Assembly: GCF_029688845.1 (NCBI RefSeq)
Contig: NZ_JARUKW010000012.1
Coordinates: 1 to 64,000 of the forward strand
Source of the DNA: Natronococcus sp. A-GB1
GTDB taxonomy: Archaea; Halobacteriota; Halobacteria; Halobacteriales; Natrialbaceae
Reading direction: 5' to 3'
DNA length: 64,000 nt
Positions 36,137 to 45,700 of the stretch are shown piece by piece (position 1 is the stretch's first letter; every line of letters starts with the position of its first letter). The notes beneath the pieces are model-generated. The model saw only the letters and a program-made list of their open reading frames with translations. It was not told where the DNA came from and did no database searches. Made by a program: the position numbers and the translations under genes.

Positions 36137-36772
36137 TTACAGCCCCTCGAGGAAGTTCTCGATCACGTCGTGACCCACGGCCGTGAGCACGCTCTCGGGG
36201 TGGAACTGGACGCACTCGATGGGGTGCTCGCGGTGGCGCACGCCCATGACCAGCTCGGTGCCGTCGTGGTCGGCCGTCGCCGTTACCGCGAAGCAGTCGG
36301 GTACCTCGGTCGCGACCAGCGAGTGGTAGCGGCCGGCGCGAAACCCCTGTTCGAGGCCGTCGTAGACGCCCTCGCCGTCGTGGTCGACCGCCCAGGCCTT
36401 TCCGTGGACGGGGTCGGGCGCGCGACCGACCGAGCCCCCGTAGGCGTAGACGGCCGCCTCGAGGCCGAGGCATACCCCAAGAGTCGGCACCTCGGGGCTG
36501 ACCTCCCGGAGGACGTCCAGCGAGACGCCGACGTCGCGGTCGTTCTCCGGGTGGCCTGGGCCGGGGCTGACGATAATCCCATCGGGGTCGACGGCCCGGA
36601 CCTCTTCGAGCGAGGCCGTATTCTTCAGCACCTCGGTTTCGGTCCCGGGCTGCTGGCTGACGTACTCGACGAGGTTGTAAGTAAAGGAGTCGTAGTTGTC
36701 GATCACGAGGACCCGGACGGGCTCTCCCTCGGCTTCGTCTGCGTCCTCGGATTCGGCTCCTGTTGCGCTCAT
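36137..36772 (-). CDS. trpG: Anthranilate synthase component II (glutamine amidotransferase)
   Basis: A 211-residue class I amidotransferase giving ammonia to TrpE. VLVIDNYDSFTYNLVEYV (about 21-38) and SPGPGHPEN are family blocks; the nucleophile is Cys101 in GVCLGLEA; the His/Glu partners are in ECVQFHPES. It overlaps trpE by ATGA and is the last gene of the operon. An acidic extension of about 18 residues precedes the domain. Confidence 0.95.
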   Translation of the reverse strand: MSATGAESEDADEAEGEPVRVLVIDNYDSFTYNLVEYVSQQPGTETEVLKNTASLEEVRAVDPDGIIVSPGPGHPENDRDVGVSLDVLREVSPEVPTLGVCLGLEAAVYAYGGSVGRAPDPVHGKAWAVDHDGEGVYDGLEQGFRAGRYHSLVATEVPDCFAVTATADHDGTELVMGVRHREHPIECVQFHPESVLTAVGHDVIENFLEGL

Positions 36773-38466
36773 CGACCCACCTCCGGCGTCGCCTCGTGCC
36801 GGTCCTCCTCGATTGCTTCGAGAGCAGCGAGTACGCCGCCCATCTTCTTCTCGGTCTCCTCGTACTCGGCCGTCGGGTCGCTGTCGGCGACCAGTCCGGC
36901 GCCGGCCTGGACGGTGATCCGATCGCGGTCGCCGTCGGCTCGCGGGTTCCCCGCTCGCTTATCCGCGGTGCGTGGCGCCGCGCTCTTCTCGACGGTGGCG
37001 GTCCGAATGACGATCGCGAAGTCGGCGTCGCCCGTCCAGGAGTAGTAGCCGACCCCGCCGCCGTACAGTCCGCGCGGTTCGGCCTCGAGGTCGTCGATGA
37101 TCTCCATCGCGCGGATCTTCGGCGCGCCCGAGAGGGTCCCCGCGGGGAAGGCAGCCCGGGTCGCGTCGAACGCATCTGCGTCCTCCGCTAGCTGACCCGT
37201 CACCGTCGACTCGATGTGCTGGACGTGGCTGTACTTCAGGACGTTCATGAACTCGTCGACCCGCACCGACCCCGGTTCGGCGACCCGGCGCACGTCGTTG
37301 CGCGCCAGATCGACGAGCATCGTGTGCTCGGCCCGTTCCTTCTCGTCGGCCAGCATCTCGCCGGCCAGCCGTCGATCCTCGACGGGGCCCGACCCCCGGT
37401 CGCAGGTGCCCGCGATCGGGTTCGACATGATCTCACGTCCCCGCACCGAGACCAGGGTCTCCGGACTCGCGCCGACGACGGTCAGGTCGTCGTGCTCGAG
37501 CAGGTACATGTACGGCGAAGGGTTGACCTCGCGCATCGCCTCGTAGAACCCGATGGGATCGACCTCACCATACAGCTCCCGCGTCCGCGAAATGACGCCC
37601 TGGTAGATGTCGCCGTCGAGGACGTGCTCTTTCGCGCGGCGGACGCTCTCCTCGTACGCCTCGCGCGAGCCCGCACGTTCGTCCTCGCGAACGAACCCGC
37701 CCGAATCCGGCTCCGAGGCCTCGCCGAGGGTCTCCGCGACGTCGGCAGCCTCCGCGAGCAGTTCGTCGTAAACCGCATCAGGGTCGTCGCCGTCCTCGAG
37801 AACGGGCGTAAATACCAGCGAGACCGTCCCGTCACGCTCGTCGAACGCGAGCGTCCTCGTCGTCAGGACGAACTGCGCGTCCGGGAACCGCGAGTCGGGC
37901 CGCTCGCAGCCGACCTCCTCGAGCCAGAGGTCGTAGACGGCGTCGTAGGCGAGAAAGCCGACCAGTCCGCCCTCCAGGTGCTGACGGTCGTGATCCGGGA
38001 AGTTCTCGAGCCGGACGTCCGGCAGGGCGGCCCGGAGCGTATCGACCGTATCCCCGTCGGGATCGGTCTCGAGGGACTCGAGCGGTGGGTTCTCCGAGAG
38101 CGTCTCGACCGAGGCCCCCTCGGGACCGACGGTAACGACGGCCTCGGGATCGTAGCCGACGTAGGAGTAGCGGGCGTGGCGATCCGCCCGGGTGGCGTTG
38201 GGTCGGAAGGCGCCGTCGGGGTCGCTCGAGGCGGTCTTTTCGGCGCTCTCGAGCAGGAAGGCGTACGGCGAGCGCTCGCGGTCGCTTCCCCTCGAGCGCC
38301 CGGTCAGGGCCGCGTACGCGGCGAGTGGCGACGTCTCGACGTCGAGTTCGGCGACGGCCCGGACGACGACGGGCCGGGACTCGTCGGACTCGGCGTACCC
38401 GCGGAACGTCTCGCGATCGACGTCCAGTGCACTCGCGGCGGTCGGCGATCGTTCGGGGTCGCTCAT
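36769..38466 (-). CDS. trpE: Anthranilate synthase component I
   Basis: A 565-residue chorismate-utilising enzyme. The C-terminal catalytic block contains DGDIYQGVISRTRELYGEVDPIGFYEAMREVNPSPYMYLLE, ETLVSVRGREIMSNPIAGTCDRG, VDLARNDVRRVAEPGSVRV and FPAGTLSGAPKIRAMEIIDDLE. The N-terminal half has the Trp-feedback region. It is coupled by ATGA to trpF and trpG. Confidence 0.95.
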   Translation of the reverse strand: MSDPERSPTAASALDVDRETFRGYAESDESRPVVVRAVAELDVETSPLAAYAALTGRSRGSDRERSPYAFLLESAEKTASSDPDGAFRPNATRADRHARYSYVGYDPEAVVTVGPEGASVETLSENPPLESLETDPDGDTVDTLRAALPDVRLENFPDHDRQHLEGGLVGFLAYDAVYDLWLEEVGCERPDSRFPDAQFVLTTRTLAFDERDGTVSLVFTPVLEDGDDPDAVYDELLAEAADVAETLGEASEPDSGGFVREDERAGSREAYEESVRRAKEHVLDGDIYQGVISRTRELYGEVDPIGFYEAMREVNPSPYMYLLEHDDLTVVGASPETLVSVRGREIMSNPIAGTCDRGSGPVEDRRLAGEMLADEKERAEHTMLVDLARNDVRRVAEPGSVRVDEFMNVLKYSHVQHIESTVTGQLAEDADAFDATRAAFPAGTLSGAPKIRAMEIIDDLEAEPRGLYGGGVGYYSWTGDADFAIVIRTATVEKSAAPRTADKRAGNPRADGDRDRITVQAGAGLVADSDPTAEYEETEKKMGGVLAALEAIEEDRHEATPEVGR

Positions 38467-39122
38467 GTGTGGGCGATTGCCGCGGACGGATACTTCGCTC
38501 GTTCGACGAACTCCCGAACCGCCTCGGGATCCGTGCGCCCCTCGGCGTTCTCGATCCCGCTCGCGACGTCGACGGCGAACGGCTCGACCGCCCGAACCGC
38601 CTCGGCGACGTTCTCGGGGGTCAGCCCGCCGGCGAGGACGAGCGGGGAGTCGAGGTCCGCTGCGAGTTCGCGGGTTAGCTCCCAGTCGTGGGTCTCGCCG
38701 GTGCCGCCGCCACCGTCGACTGCGGGGGTATCGACCAGCAGCCCGTCGGCGACCGCGTCGTACGCCTCCGCGGTCGCCGCGTCGGTCTCGCCGGCCTCGA
38801 GGACGACGAGCACCGTCGCATCGACCGCTTCGCGGACCGAGGCCACCTCGTCGGGCTCGAGCGTTCCGTGGAGCTGAACGGCGTCGGGACGGACGCGTTC
38901 GACGAGCCCGATCGCCTCCGCGGGCGTCTCGGGCATCGTTACGAGCACGGTCGTCACGAACGGCGGCGCGGCCGCCGCGAGCGACCGCGCGCGCTCGGGC
39001 GAGATCTCGCGGTGGGTGTCGACGGGGACCTCGGAAATGAGTCCGATCGCGTCGGCGCCTGCCTCGACGGCCGCCTCAAGGTCGTCCTCGCAGGTGGTGC
39101 CACAGGCCTTCACCCGCGTCAT
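38463..39122 (-). CDS. trpF: Phosphoribosylanthranilate isomerase
   Basis: A 219-residue (beta/alpha)8 barrel. RVKACGTTCEDDLEAAVEAGADAIGLI holds the family's catalytic Cys near the N-terminus; the VQLHG strand and LVLAGGLTPENVAEAV, then VDVASGIE, are the phosphate-binding loops. ATGA overlaps tie it to trpD before and trpE after. MTRVKACG at 39122 is the proper start. Confidence 0.95.
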   Translation of the reverse strand: MTRVKACGTTCEDDLEAAVEAGADAIGLISEVPVDTHREISPERARSLAAAAPPFVTTVLVTMPETPAEAIGLVERVRPDAVQLHGTLEPDEVASVREAVDATVLVVLEAGETDAATAEAYDAVADGLLVDTPAVDGGGGTGETHDWELTRELAADLDSPLVLAGGLTPENVAEAVRAVEPFAVDVASGIENAEGRTDPEAVREFVERAKYPSAAIAHT

Positions 39123-40147
39123 CGTCCCTCTTGGGTCGGCGTCCGGGCTCGATTCTGCGCGCAGAGGTCCTCGAGTTTGGCCGCGGCGTCCCCGGCGTCG
39201 ATGGCCGCGCGGGCGGCGTCGACACCTGCGGCCAGCGAGTCGACCTCGCCCGCGACGTAGACGGCCGCGCCGGCGTTCGCGAGGATCACGTCCCGCTTCG
39301 CGCCGCCCACGTCGCCCTCGACGATCCCGCGCATGTCCCGGGCGTTCTCGGTCGGGGTCCCGCCCGCGATCTCTTCGATGGCGCGTTCCTCGAGTCCGAG
39401 GTCGGCCGGCTCGAGGACGTACTCCTCGACGTCGGTTCCCTCGACCTCCGCGACCTTCGTTCGGCCGTGGATCGCGATCTCGTCGGTGCCGGCGCCGTGG
39501 ACGACCAGCGCGCGGTCGACGTCCATGCGCGAGAGGGCGTCGGCGAGCACCGGAACGAGGTCGGGGTCGTAGACGCCGACGACCTGGGCGTCGGCGCCCG
39601 CGGGGTTGGTCAGCGGCCCGAGCACGTTGAACAGGGTTCGCATGCCGAGTTCCTTTCGCGGACCGATGACGGCCTTCATCGCCGGGTGGAAGACGGGCGC
39701 GAGCATGAACCCGATCCCGTCGCGCTCGATGGCGTCTTCGACGGCCGGCGGTTCGGCCTCGATCTCGACGCCGACCTCCTCGAGGACGTCCGCGCTGCCC
39801 GAGGACGATGAGACGGAGTAGTTGCCGTGTTTGGCGACCGGAACGCCGGCGCCGGCGGCGACGATCGCGCTGGTGGTCGAGACGTTGATGGTGTCGTAGT
39901 CGTCGCCGCCCGTGCCGCAGGTGTCGACCAGCGGCTTTCGGGCGGGGTCGATCGTCCGGGCGGCCTCGCGCATCCCCTGGGCGAAGCCCGCGATCTCGGC
40001 CTCGGTCTCGCCTTTCGCCCGCAGCGCCGCCAGTAGCGCGCCGATCTGGGCGTCCGTTGCGCCCTCGAACACGGCCGTCGAGGCCGCTCGAGCCTCCTTC
40101 TGTGTGAGATCCTTCCCGTCGGCCACCCGCTCGATGAACTCCTTCAT
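39119..40147 (-). CDS. trpD: Anthranilate phosphoribosyltransferase
   Basis: A 342-residue enzyme adding phosphoribose to anthranilate. [52 protein letters not shown]-type sequence is the PRPP/Mg site, followed by [13 protein letters not shown]. First gene of the operon. The frame extends upstream to 40186, but MKEFIERV at 40147 is the family start. Confidence 0.95.
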   Translation of the reverse strand: [342 protein letters not shown]

Positions 40148-40159
40148 AGTGAACACCAA

Positions 40160-40210
40160 TGTACGTAGTTGTCTTACAATGTCCAAATGAGTACACTAAC
40201 TTAAGCGTGT
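40160..40210 (-). promoter_or_regulatory. trp promoter region with paired TGTAC/GTACA boxes
   Basis: On the minus strand, a TATA-like CTTAAGTTA lies about 50 bases before the trpD ATG. TGTAC (40160-40164) and GTACA (40191-40195) form an inverted pair, one just downstream of the TATA element and one in the leader. The methanogen regulator TrpY recognises TGTACA boxes; whether a similar regulator acts here is speculation. Confidence 0.4.
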
Positions 40211-40328
40211 CGCCGGCCCGTGGGGCCGAGTTACGCACAGCGGACGATTCGAAACCTTCAATTACGGTGGCGGGCAACGAACGAGTGCAGGCGAGGTGGC
40301 GCACGACGCCACGGACGCGAAACCAGGC

Positions 40329-40403
40329 GGGTTGGTGGTCTAGTCTGGTTATGACACCTCCTTGACATGGAGGAGGCCGGCAGTTCAAATCTGCCCCAAC
40401 CCA
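40329..40403 (+). tRNA. tRNA-Val (GAC)
   Basis: The acceptor GGGTTGG pairs with CCAACCC, the discriminator is A, the anticodon stem is CCTCC/GGAGG with loop TTGACAT (anticodon GAC), and the T arm is GGCAG-TTCAAAT-CTGCC. 75 nt, no intron, CCA not encoded. It is divergent from trpD. Confidence 0.95.
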
Positions 40404-40746
40404 CTTTTGACGGAACAACAACGACGAGCGAAGCGAGTCGTTCGTTCCGTCAAAATTGTTACGGCAGTTTGAACCAGGGAGTGAAGCGAACGAAGTGAGC
40501 GGAACGACCGTGGTTCAAATCTGCCCCAGTCCCTCTTTGGTAGACTGGTAAGCGACGCGTGAAGCGATCTACTACCGCACGAGCCTCCCTCGACGAGACT
40601 CGAGCGTTGTTCGAACACCGCCACTCGAGTCCCCAGTCGCCTTTACTCGAGAACTTTCCCCAAACCCCTCCACTCGAGGCCGCTGCCGCCGATCTTGTGT
40701 TTCATGGCCAACACTTTTCTACGGCATTGAGCTAGCACGAAGCGGT
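40404..40746. other. Stem-rich intergenic region after tRNA-Val
   Basis: Directly after the tRNA, TTTTGACGGAAC (40405-40416) pairs perfectly with GTTCCGTCAAAA (40444-40455), a likely transcript end. A second hairpin joins TTTGAACCA (40468-40476) to TGGTTCAAA (40511-40519), flanked by GGCAG/CTGCC. No protein gene is seen before 40747. Confidence 0.65.
40513..40528 (+). repeat. Duplicate of the tRNA-Val 3' end (att-like)
   Basis: GTTCAAATCTGCCCCA at 40513-40528 repeats 40383-40398 of the tRNA exactly, and both are followed by similar sequence ending in a T-run (CCCACTTTT, CCCTCTTT). A partial tRNA 3' end in direct orientation is the usual scar of a tRNA-targeting integrase. Only 130 bases separate the copies, so any element has gone. 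Confidence 0.6.
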
Positions 40747-41310
40747 ATGAGCACTGAATCCGCAAGTCCCACGAACTACGGCCTCGGCGGCAGCACGAAC
40801 TGGCTGCTCGGCGGCGCGATCGGGGGCATCGTCGGCTCGTTACTCTTCGGCGCCCTGCTGTGGGTCATCGATCCCGAGATCGTGACCGACGTCATTCCCG
40901 GGATCTACGGCTTCGATACGGCCGGCGGGCTCGGTTGGGTGTTCCACCTGTTCCACGGGCTCGTCCTCGGGGTCGTGTTCGGCGCGCTCGTCTCCCGTGA
41001 GACGATCCTCGGGACGATCACCGCCGACACCCAGTTCACCGTCCTCGAGGAGACCGGCATGGCGGTGCGGTTCGTCCTCGCCGGCTTCGTCTACGGCCTG
41101 GCGGTCTGGGCGTTGCTCCCGGTCATCGCGGGCACCGTCCTGATCTCGGTCGGCGGCGCCGACCCCGTCTTCCCCGCGATCGCCGCCGAGACCCTTGCCG
41201 GCCACGTACTGTACGGGATCCTGCTCGGCGCGCTGTTCGCGGTGTTCGTCGACACCGACGCGGCCCAGGAGGTCGAGGCGCCGTTCGAAGAGGCGTCGGA
41301 CTCGAGCTGA
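40747..41310 (+). CDS. Four-helix membrane protein
   Basis: A 187-residue protein with hydrophobic segments at about 19-40, 60-80, 105-130 and 142-168. Small-residue-rich helices with VFHLFHGLVLGVVFGALV and LAGHVLYGILLGALFAVFV resemble haloarchaeal membrane proteins often mislabelled as histidine kinases; no kinase motif is present. The C-terminus is acidic. Function unknown. Confidence 0.7.
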   Translation: MSTESASPTNYGLGGSTNWLLGGAIGGIVGSLLFGALLWVIDPEIVTDVIPGIYGFDTAGGLGWVFHLFHGLVLGVVFGALVSRETILGTITADTQFTVLEETGMAVRFVLAGFVYGLAVWALLPVIAGTVLISVGGADPVFPAIAAETLAGHVLYGILLGALFAVFVDTDAAQEVEAPFEEASDSS

Positions 41311-41348
41311 CGCGCTCGACCGATGATTTCCCAGCCGCTTCGAGGGAG

Positions 41349-42293
41349 CTACCGCTCGAGGCGTGCGACCGGTTCCCCGTCCCGTTTTTCGACCTCGACT
41401 AACCCGTCGTCCGCGAGATCCGAGAGGAGCCCCTCGAGCCACGCCCGCCCGTACTCACCCTCGGGAACGTAGTCGACCCGGATCCGGTGGCCGAGCGCGT
41501 CCAGCTCGAGCTCGTCGTACTCCCGAAGCGTTCCGATGACCCGCCCGCGGAACTGCCGTCGACTCCCCTCGAAGCTGGGCTGGGTCGGCACGTCGGGAGC
41601 GGTGAAGTCGCCCGTCGCGTAGGCCGAACACCACTCCCGCCAGGGGCAGCCGACCTCGTCACAGCGGGGCGTCTGCCGGCAGGCGACCCCGCCGAGTTCC
41701 ATGACGGCGTTGTTCCAGACCCTCGAGCGACCCGCGGGCATCAACTCGTTGGCCGTCTCCTCGAAGGCCGAATCGTCGTCGGGAACGTCGAATGCCCGGT
41801 ACAGAACGCGTTTGACGTTAGTGTCGACGACCGCGTTCCCGCTGTTGAACGCGAAGCTCGCGACGGCGTTCGCCGTATAGGGACCGACGCCCATCAGCTC
41901 CTGGAGCTCCTCGGGCGTCGTCGGAAACTCGCCGTCGTACTCCGCCTCGACCTGTCGGGCGGCCTCGTGGAGGTACTTCGCGCGGTTGTTGTAGCCGAGG
42001 CTGTGGTCGGTCCAGAAGCCGACGACGTCGGCCCGATCCGCGGCCGCCAGCTCGGCCGTCGTCGGCCAGCGCTCGAGGAAGTCCTCCCAGGCGTCGCCGA
42101 CCCGATCGAGCTGGGTCTGCTGGCTCATCACCTCGCTGACGAGGATCTCGTAGGCGTCGTCGGTCTCGCGCCAGGGGTACGAGCGGTGGTCGGCCTCGTA
42201 CCACGCGATCAGCGACTCGCGGACCGGCTCGAGGTCGTCGGGTACCGACGGCTCGTCGGTCCCGGAGTCGACGTCGGCGTCGGCATCACTCAT
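41349..42293 (-). CDS. mutY: A/G-specific adenine glycosylase
   Basis: A 314-residue base-excision enzyme removing A mispaired with 8-oxoG. PWRETDDAYEILVSEVMSQQTQLDRV carries the catalytic Glu region; the helix-hairpin-helix is LMGVGPYTANAVASFAF and the catalytic Asp is in VVDTNVKRVLYR. The iron-sulfur Cys cluster ACRQTPRCDEVGCPWREWC follows, with spacing slightly unlike the classic CX6CX2CX5C. Some C-terminal recognition sequence remains. Confidence 0.92.
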   Translation of the reverse strand: MSDADADVDSGTDEPSVPDDLEPVRESLIAWYEADHRSYPWRETDDAYEILVSEVMSQQTQLDRVGDAWEDFLERWPTTAELAAADRADVVGFWTDHSLGYNNRAKYLHEAARQVEAEYDGEFPTTPEELQELMGVGPYTANAVASFAFNSGNAVVDTNVKRVLYRAFDVPDDDSAFEETANELMPAGRSRVWNNAVMELGGVACRQTPRCDEVGCPWREWCSAYATGDFTAPDVPTQPSFEGSRRQFRGRVIGTLREYDELELDALGHRIRVDYVPEGEYGRAWLEGLLSDLADDGLVEVEKRDGEPVARLER

Positions 42294-42415
42294 CGGCCGT
42301 TCTAGCGACTCCCCCGGCTTACGTCTACTGAATCGGCCCGCGCTTCGAACGTGCTCGAGGAGCCTCGTCGGGCGAGCACGAAAGGCCTATCCGGCCCGCA
42401 CGAGTCCGCTCCCGT

Positions 42416-42739
42416 ATGAGCCTCGACGATCTCAACGACGACGTCCAGGAGTCCTACGCCGACGTCGGCGACGAGCTGACTGTCACGCTCGATCGCGAAA
42501 CGAGAAACGAGCTGGCGCTGCTCGAGTCCGCCCTCGAGCCCGAGGCGACCGACGAACTCGTCCGCCGGGCGATCCACATGCTGTTCCAGACGACCGTCGA
42601 GAGCGGCAAGCTCGACTTCCAGCTGCGCTCGGGCTACGACGTCACCTACGACGAGTACCTCTCGGGGATGACCTTCGACGAGATGACCGGCGCCGACCAG
42701 TATCCGAGCATGGACGACGAGCGACGCTACCAGTTTTAA
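42416..42739 (+). CDS. Conserved small acidic protein
   Basis: A 107-residue protein. LTVTLDRETRNELALLESALEPEATDELVRRAIHMLFQTTVESGKLDFQLRSGYDVTYDEYLSG looks like a helical protein with a ribbon-helix-like first half, so DNA binding is possible. I do not recognise a named family. It converges with the histidine kinase and is divergent from mutY. Confidence 0.7.
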   Translation: MSLDDLNDDVQESYADVGDELTVTLDRETRNELALLESALEPEATDELVRRAIHMLFQTTVESGKLDFQLRSGYDVTYDEYLSGMTFDEMTGADQYPSMDDERRYQF

Positions 42740-42761
42740 CCGACGAGCGCGAGCGGCGGCC

Positions 42762-45700
42762 TCAGCGCTGCTGAGCCGGAAGCGTAACGGTGAACGTCGA
42801 CCCCTCGCCGGACTCGGAGTCGACCCGGATCTCCCCGCCGTGGCGCTCGACGATCCGCTGACAGAGTGCGAGTCCGATCCCGGGTCCAGCGTGGTCGTCG
42901 ACGGGATGGAGCCGTTCGAACACTTCGAAGACGCGATCGGATTCGCCGTCGGGGATCCCGATTCCCTCGTCGCTGACCGAGACGATCCACGTCTCGCCGC
43001 TCCGTTCGGCCTCGACCTCGATTTTCGGGGGCGTCTCGCCGCTGTACTCGATCGCGTTCTCGAGCAGATTCTGGAACAGCTGTCGGAGCTGGCTGGCGTC
43101 ACCCTCGACGCGGGGCAAGGAGCCGACCGAAAGCACCGCGTCGCTTTCCTCGAGCCGGAGCTGGAGGTCGTCGCGTACGTCCTCGAGGACGTCCTCCAGG
43201 TCGACGGGCTCGAGGGCCTGGCCCTGGTTCTCGACCCGGGAGTACGCGAGCAGCCCGTCGATCATCTCGCGCATGCGGTCGGCGCCGTCGACGGCAAACG
43301 CGAGGAACTCCTGTCCGTCCTCGTCGAACTCCGTGGCGTAGCGGTCTTCGATCAGTCGAAGGTAGCTCGAGACCATCCGTAACGGCTCCTGGAGGTCGTG
43401 AGACGCCGCGTAGGCGAACTGCTCTAAGCGCTCGTTCGACTTCTCGAGGCGGTGGTTGGATCGCTCGAGGCGCTCGTTCGTCCGCGCGAGTCGATCGTTC
43501 GTCTCCTCGAGTCGCTGCTGGTAGCGCTTGCGCTCGCTGATGTCGATGACGACTCCCTCGATGGTCTCGATGCTGCCGTCCTCGACGACCGCCCGCCCGG
43601 TCTCTTTGACCCACCGTTCGTCCCCGTCGGCGGTTTCGATCCGATAGGTCGCCGAGAACGGCTCCCGATCGGAGACGTTCGTCTGGATTCGCTCCCAGAG
43701 CTTCCTGCGGTCCGCCGGGACGACGACGTCGGTTCCCCACTGCACGTCCCCCTGCTCGAGGACGGTCGAGCTGTACCCGGTCAGCTCCTCACAGCCGTCG
43801 CTGACGAACTCCATGGGCCAGCCGCGCTCGTTCCGACAGCGGTAGACCATCCCGGGAACGTTGCCCATCAGCCGTGAGAGTTCCTGTTCCCGCGCGCGAA
43901 GCTCCTGTTCGACCTTCCGCTGGTCGGTGACGTCGCTTGCGATCCCGACGATTCGGTAGACGTCGCCGTCGTCGTCGCGGATCGGAACGGCGCGATCCCG
44001 CACCCAACGCATCTCGCCGTCCGGGCGAACGACGCGGTACTCCTCGTCGTAGGTCCCCTCCCGTTGTTCGGGAAGGGCCTCGAGGACGCGGTCCCGATCC
44101 GCCGGATGGATCGCGTCGACGAACGACGCCGGGTCCTCGTACAGCGAGTCACGACCCCGGCCCCAGACCTCCTCGTAGGCCGGGTTCACGTAGAGCATCT
44201 CGTCTTTTTCCGGGCTGCTCAGCCAGACCACCTCCGAAACGTTCTCCGTGACCTGGCGGAACTTCGCCTCGCTCTCCCGGAGGTCGGTTTCGATCCGCTT
44301 TCGCTCGGTGATGTCGACGAACGAGAACACCGCCCCCGATATCTCGCCGTCCTCACGCAGTGGCGTCCCGCTCACCGAGAGCCAGATCCGTCGTCCGTCG
44401 GCACGCTCGAGCCCGATCTCGAGGTCGTGGATCGTCTCGCCGTCGGAAAAGACCCGCCGGGTCGGAATCTCGTCGGGTGAAAACGGCTCTCCGTCAGGTT
44501 TCACGGGATCGAGGCCGGCCGTTCCGCCGGCGAGGTCCTCGAGCTCGTTGGCCGCGTACCCCGTGATCTCCTCGGCTCGTCGGTTCATCCGCTCGAACGA
44601 ACCGTCGGGGCCGAGCGTAACGATTCCGGTCGGATTCGTCTCGATGATCCGGTCAGTGAGATCACGCTCCTCGCGCAGGCGCCGTTCCCGCTCTTTCTGC
44701 TCCGAGATATCCCGGAAGTACACGGAGAGTCCCGTCTCCGAGGGGTAGACGTGGATCTCGAACCAGGTGTCGAGCGGGTCGGGGTAGTAGAGTTCGAACG
44801 AGGACGCCTCCTGGCGCTCCATGGCGCGTTCGTACTCTGTGCGGAGCTTCGAGTCGGCGGCCCACTCGAAGACGTCCCAGACGCGCTCGCCGACCAGTCC
44901 TCGACCCGTGACGTCGATCAGCTCCGCCGCACGCTCGTTGACGTGCGTGAACCGCCACTCGGCGTCGAGCGCGTAGAAGGCGTCGGTCACCCGGTCCAGT
45001 ATCTCCTCGAACTCGGTCTCGATTCGTTTCTGGTTGGTGACGTCGGTCAGCGCAAAGACCACGCCGGGACGGTCCGTGTCGTCCGTTCGCAACGGCGCGG
45101 TGTCGACCGAGAGCCAGACTCGCGTTCCGTCCGGGCGGGTCGCGCCGAGCTCCACGTCGGTGACCGGTTCGCCGGTCTCGAGGGCCCGGTCGAACGGGAG
45201 GTCGTCGGTCGAGATCGGCTCTCCGTTCGCATCGACGAGCCCCCAGCGCGGGTCGTCGTGGGCGACGTCGGCGATCTCTGTGCGACTCCGTCCGAGAATC
45301 TCCTCCGCTCGCTCGTTCGCGAACTGCAGCGTCCCGTCGGCGTCGACGACCGTGATCCCGACGGGGCTCCGTTCCAGAATTTTCCCCTTGCAGGTCCACT
45401 CCCCGCCGAGCTCGTCGTCCGCGTCCGACGACGCGGACTCGAGCGCGCCAGCGAGGACGTTCGCGATCGTCCGCAGGGTCGCGGCGTCGTCCGCGTCGAA
45501 CGCGTTCGGTACCGCGGCGCGAACCTCGAGGACGCCCCAGGGGTCGTCGATGCCGACGGGCGCCCAGAGCCCGCTCCGGACGTCGCGTTCGAGCAGCCGA
45601 TCCGGCCACTCGAGTTCGCGACCTGCTCGCAGCTCGTCGACGTCGACGGGCTCGCCGCGGGCGATCGCCCGTCCGACGGGCGAGTCCTCGGGGTCGAGCG

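Noticed and set aside
37216-38877. 553-residue plus-strand frame
   Set aside because: It is antisense to trpE and trpF, with no recognisable motif.
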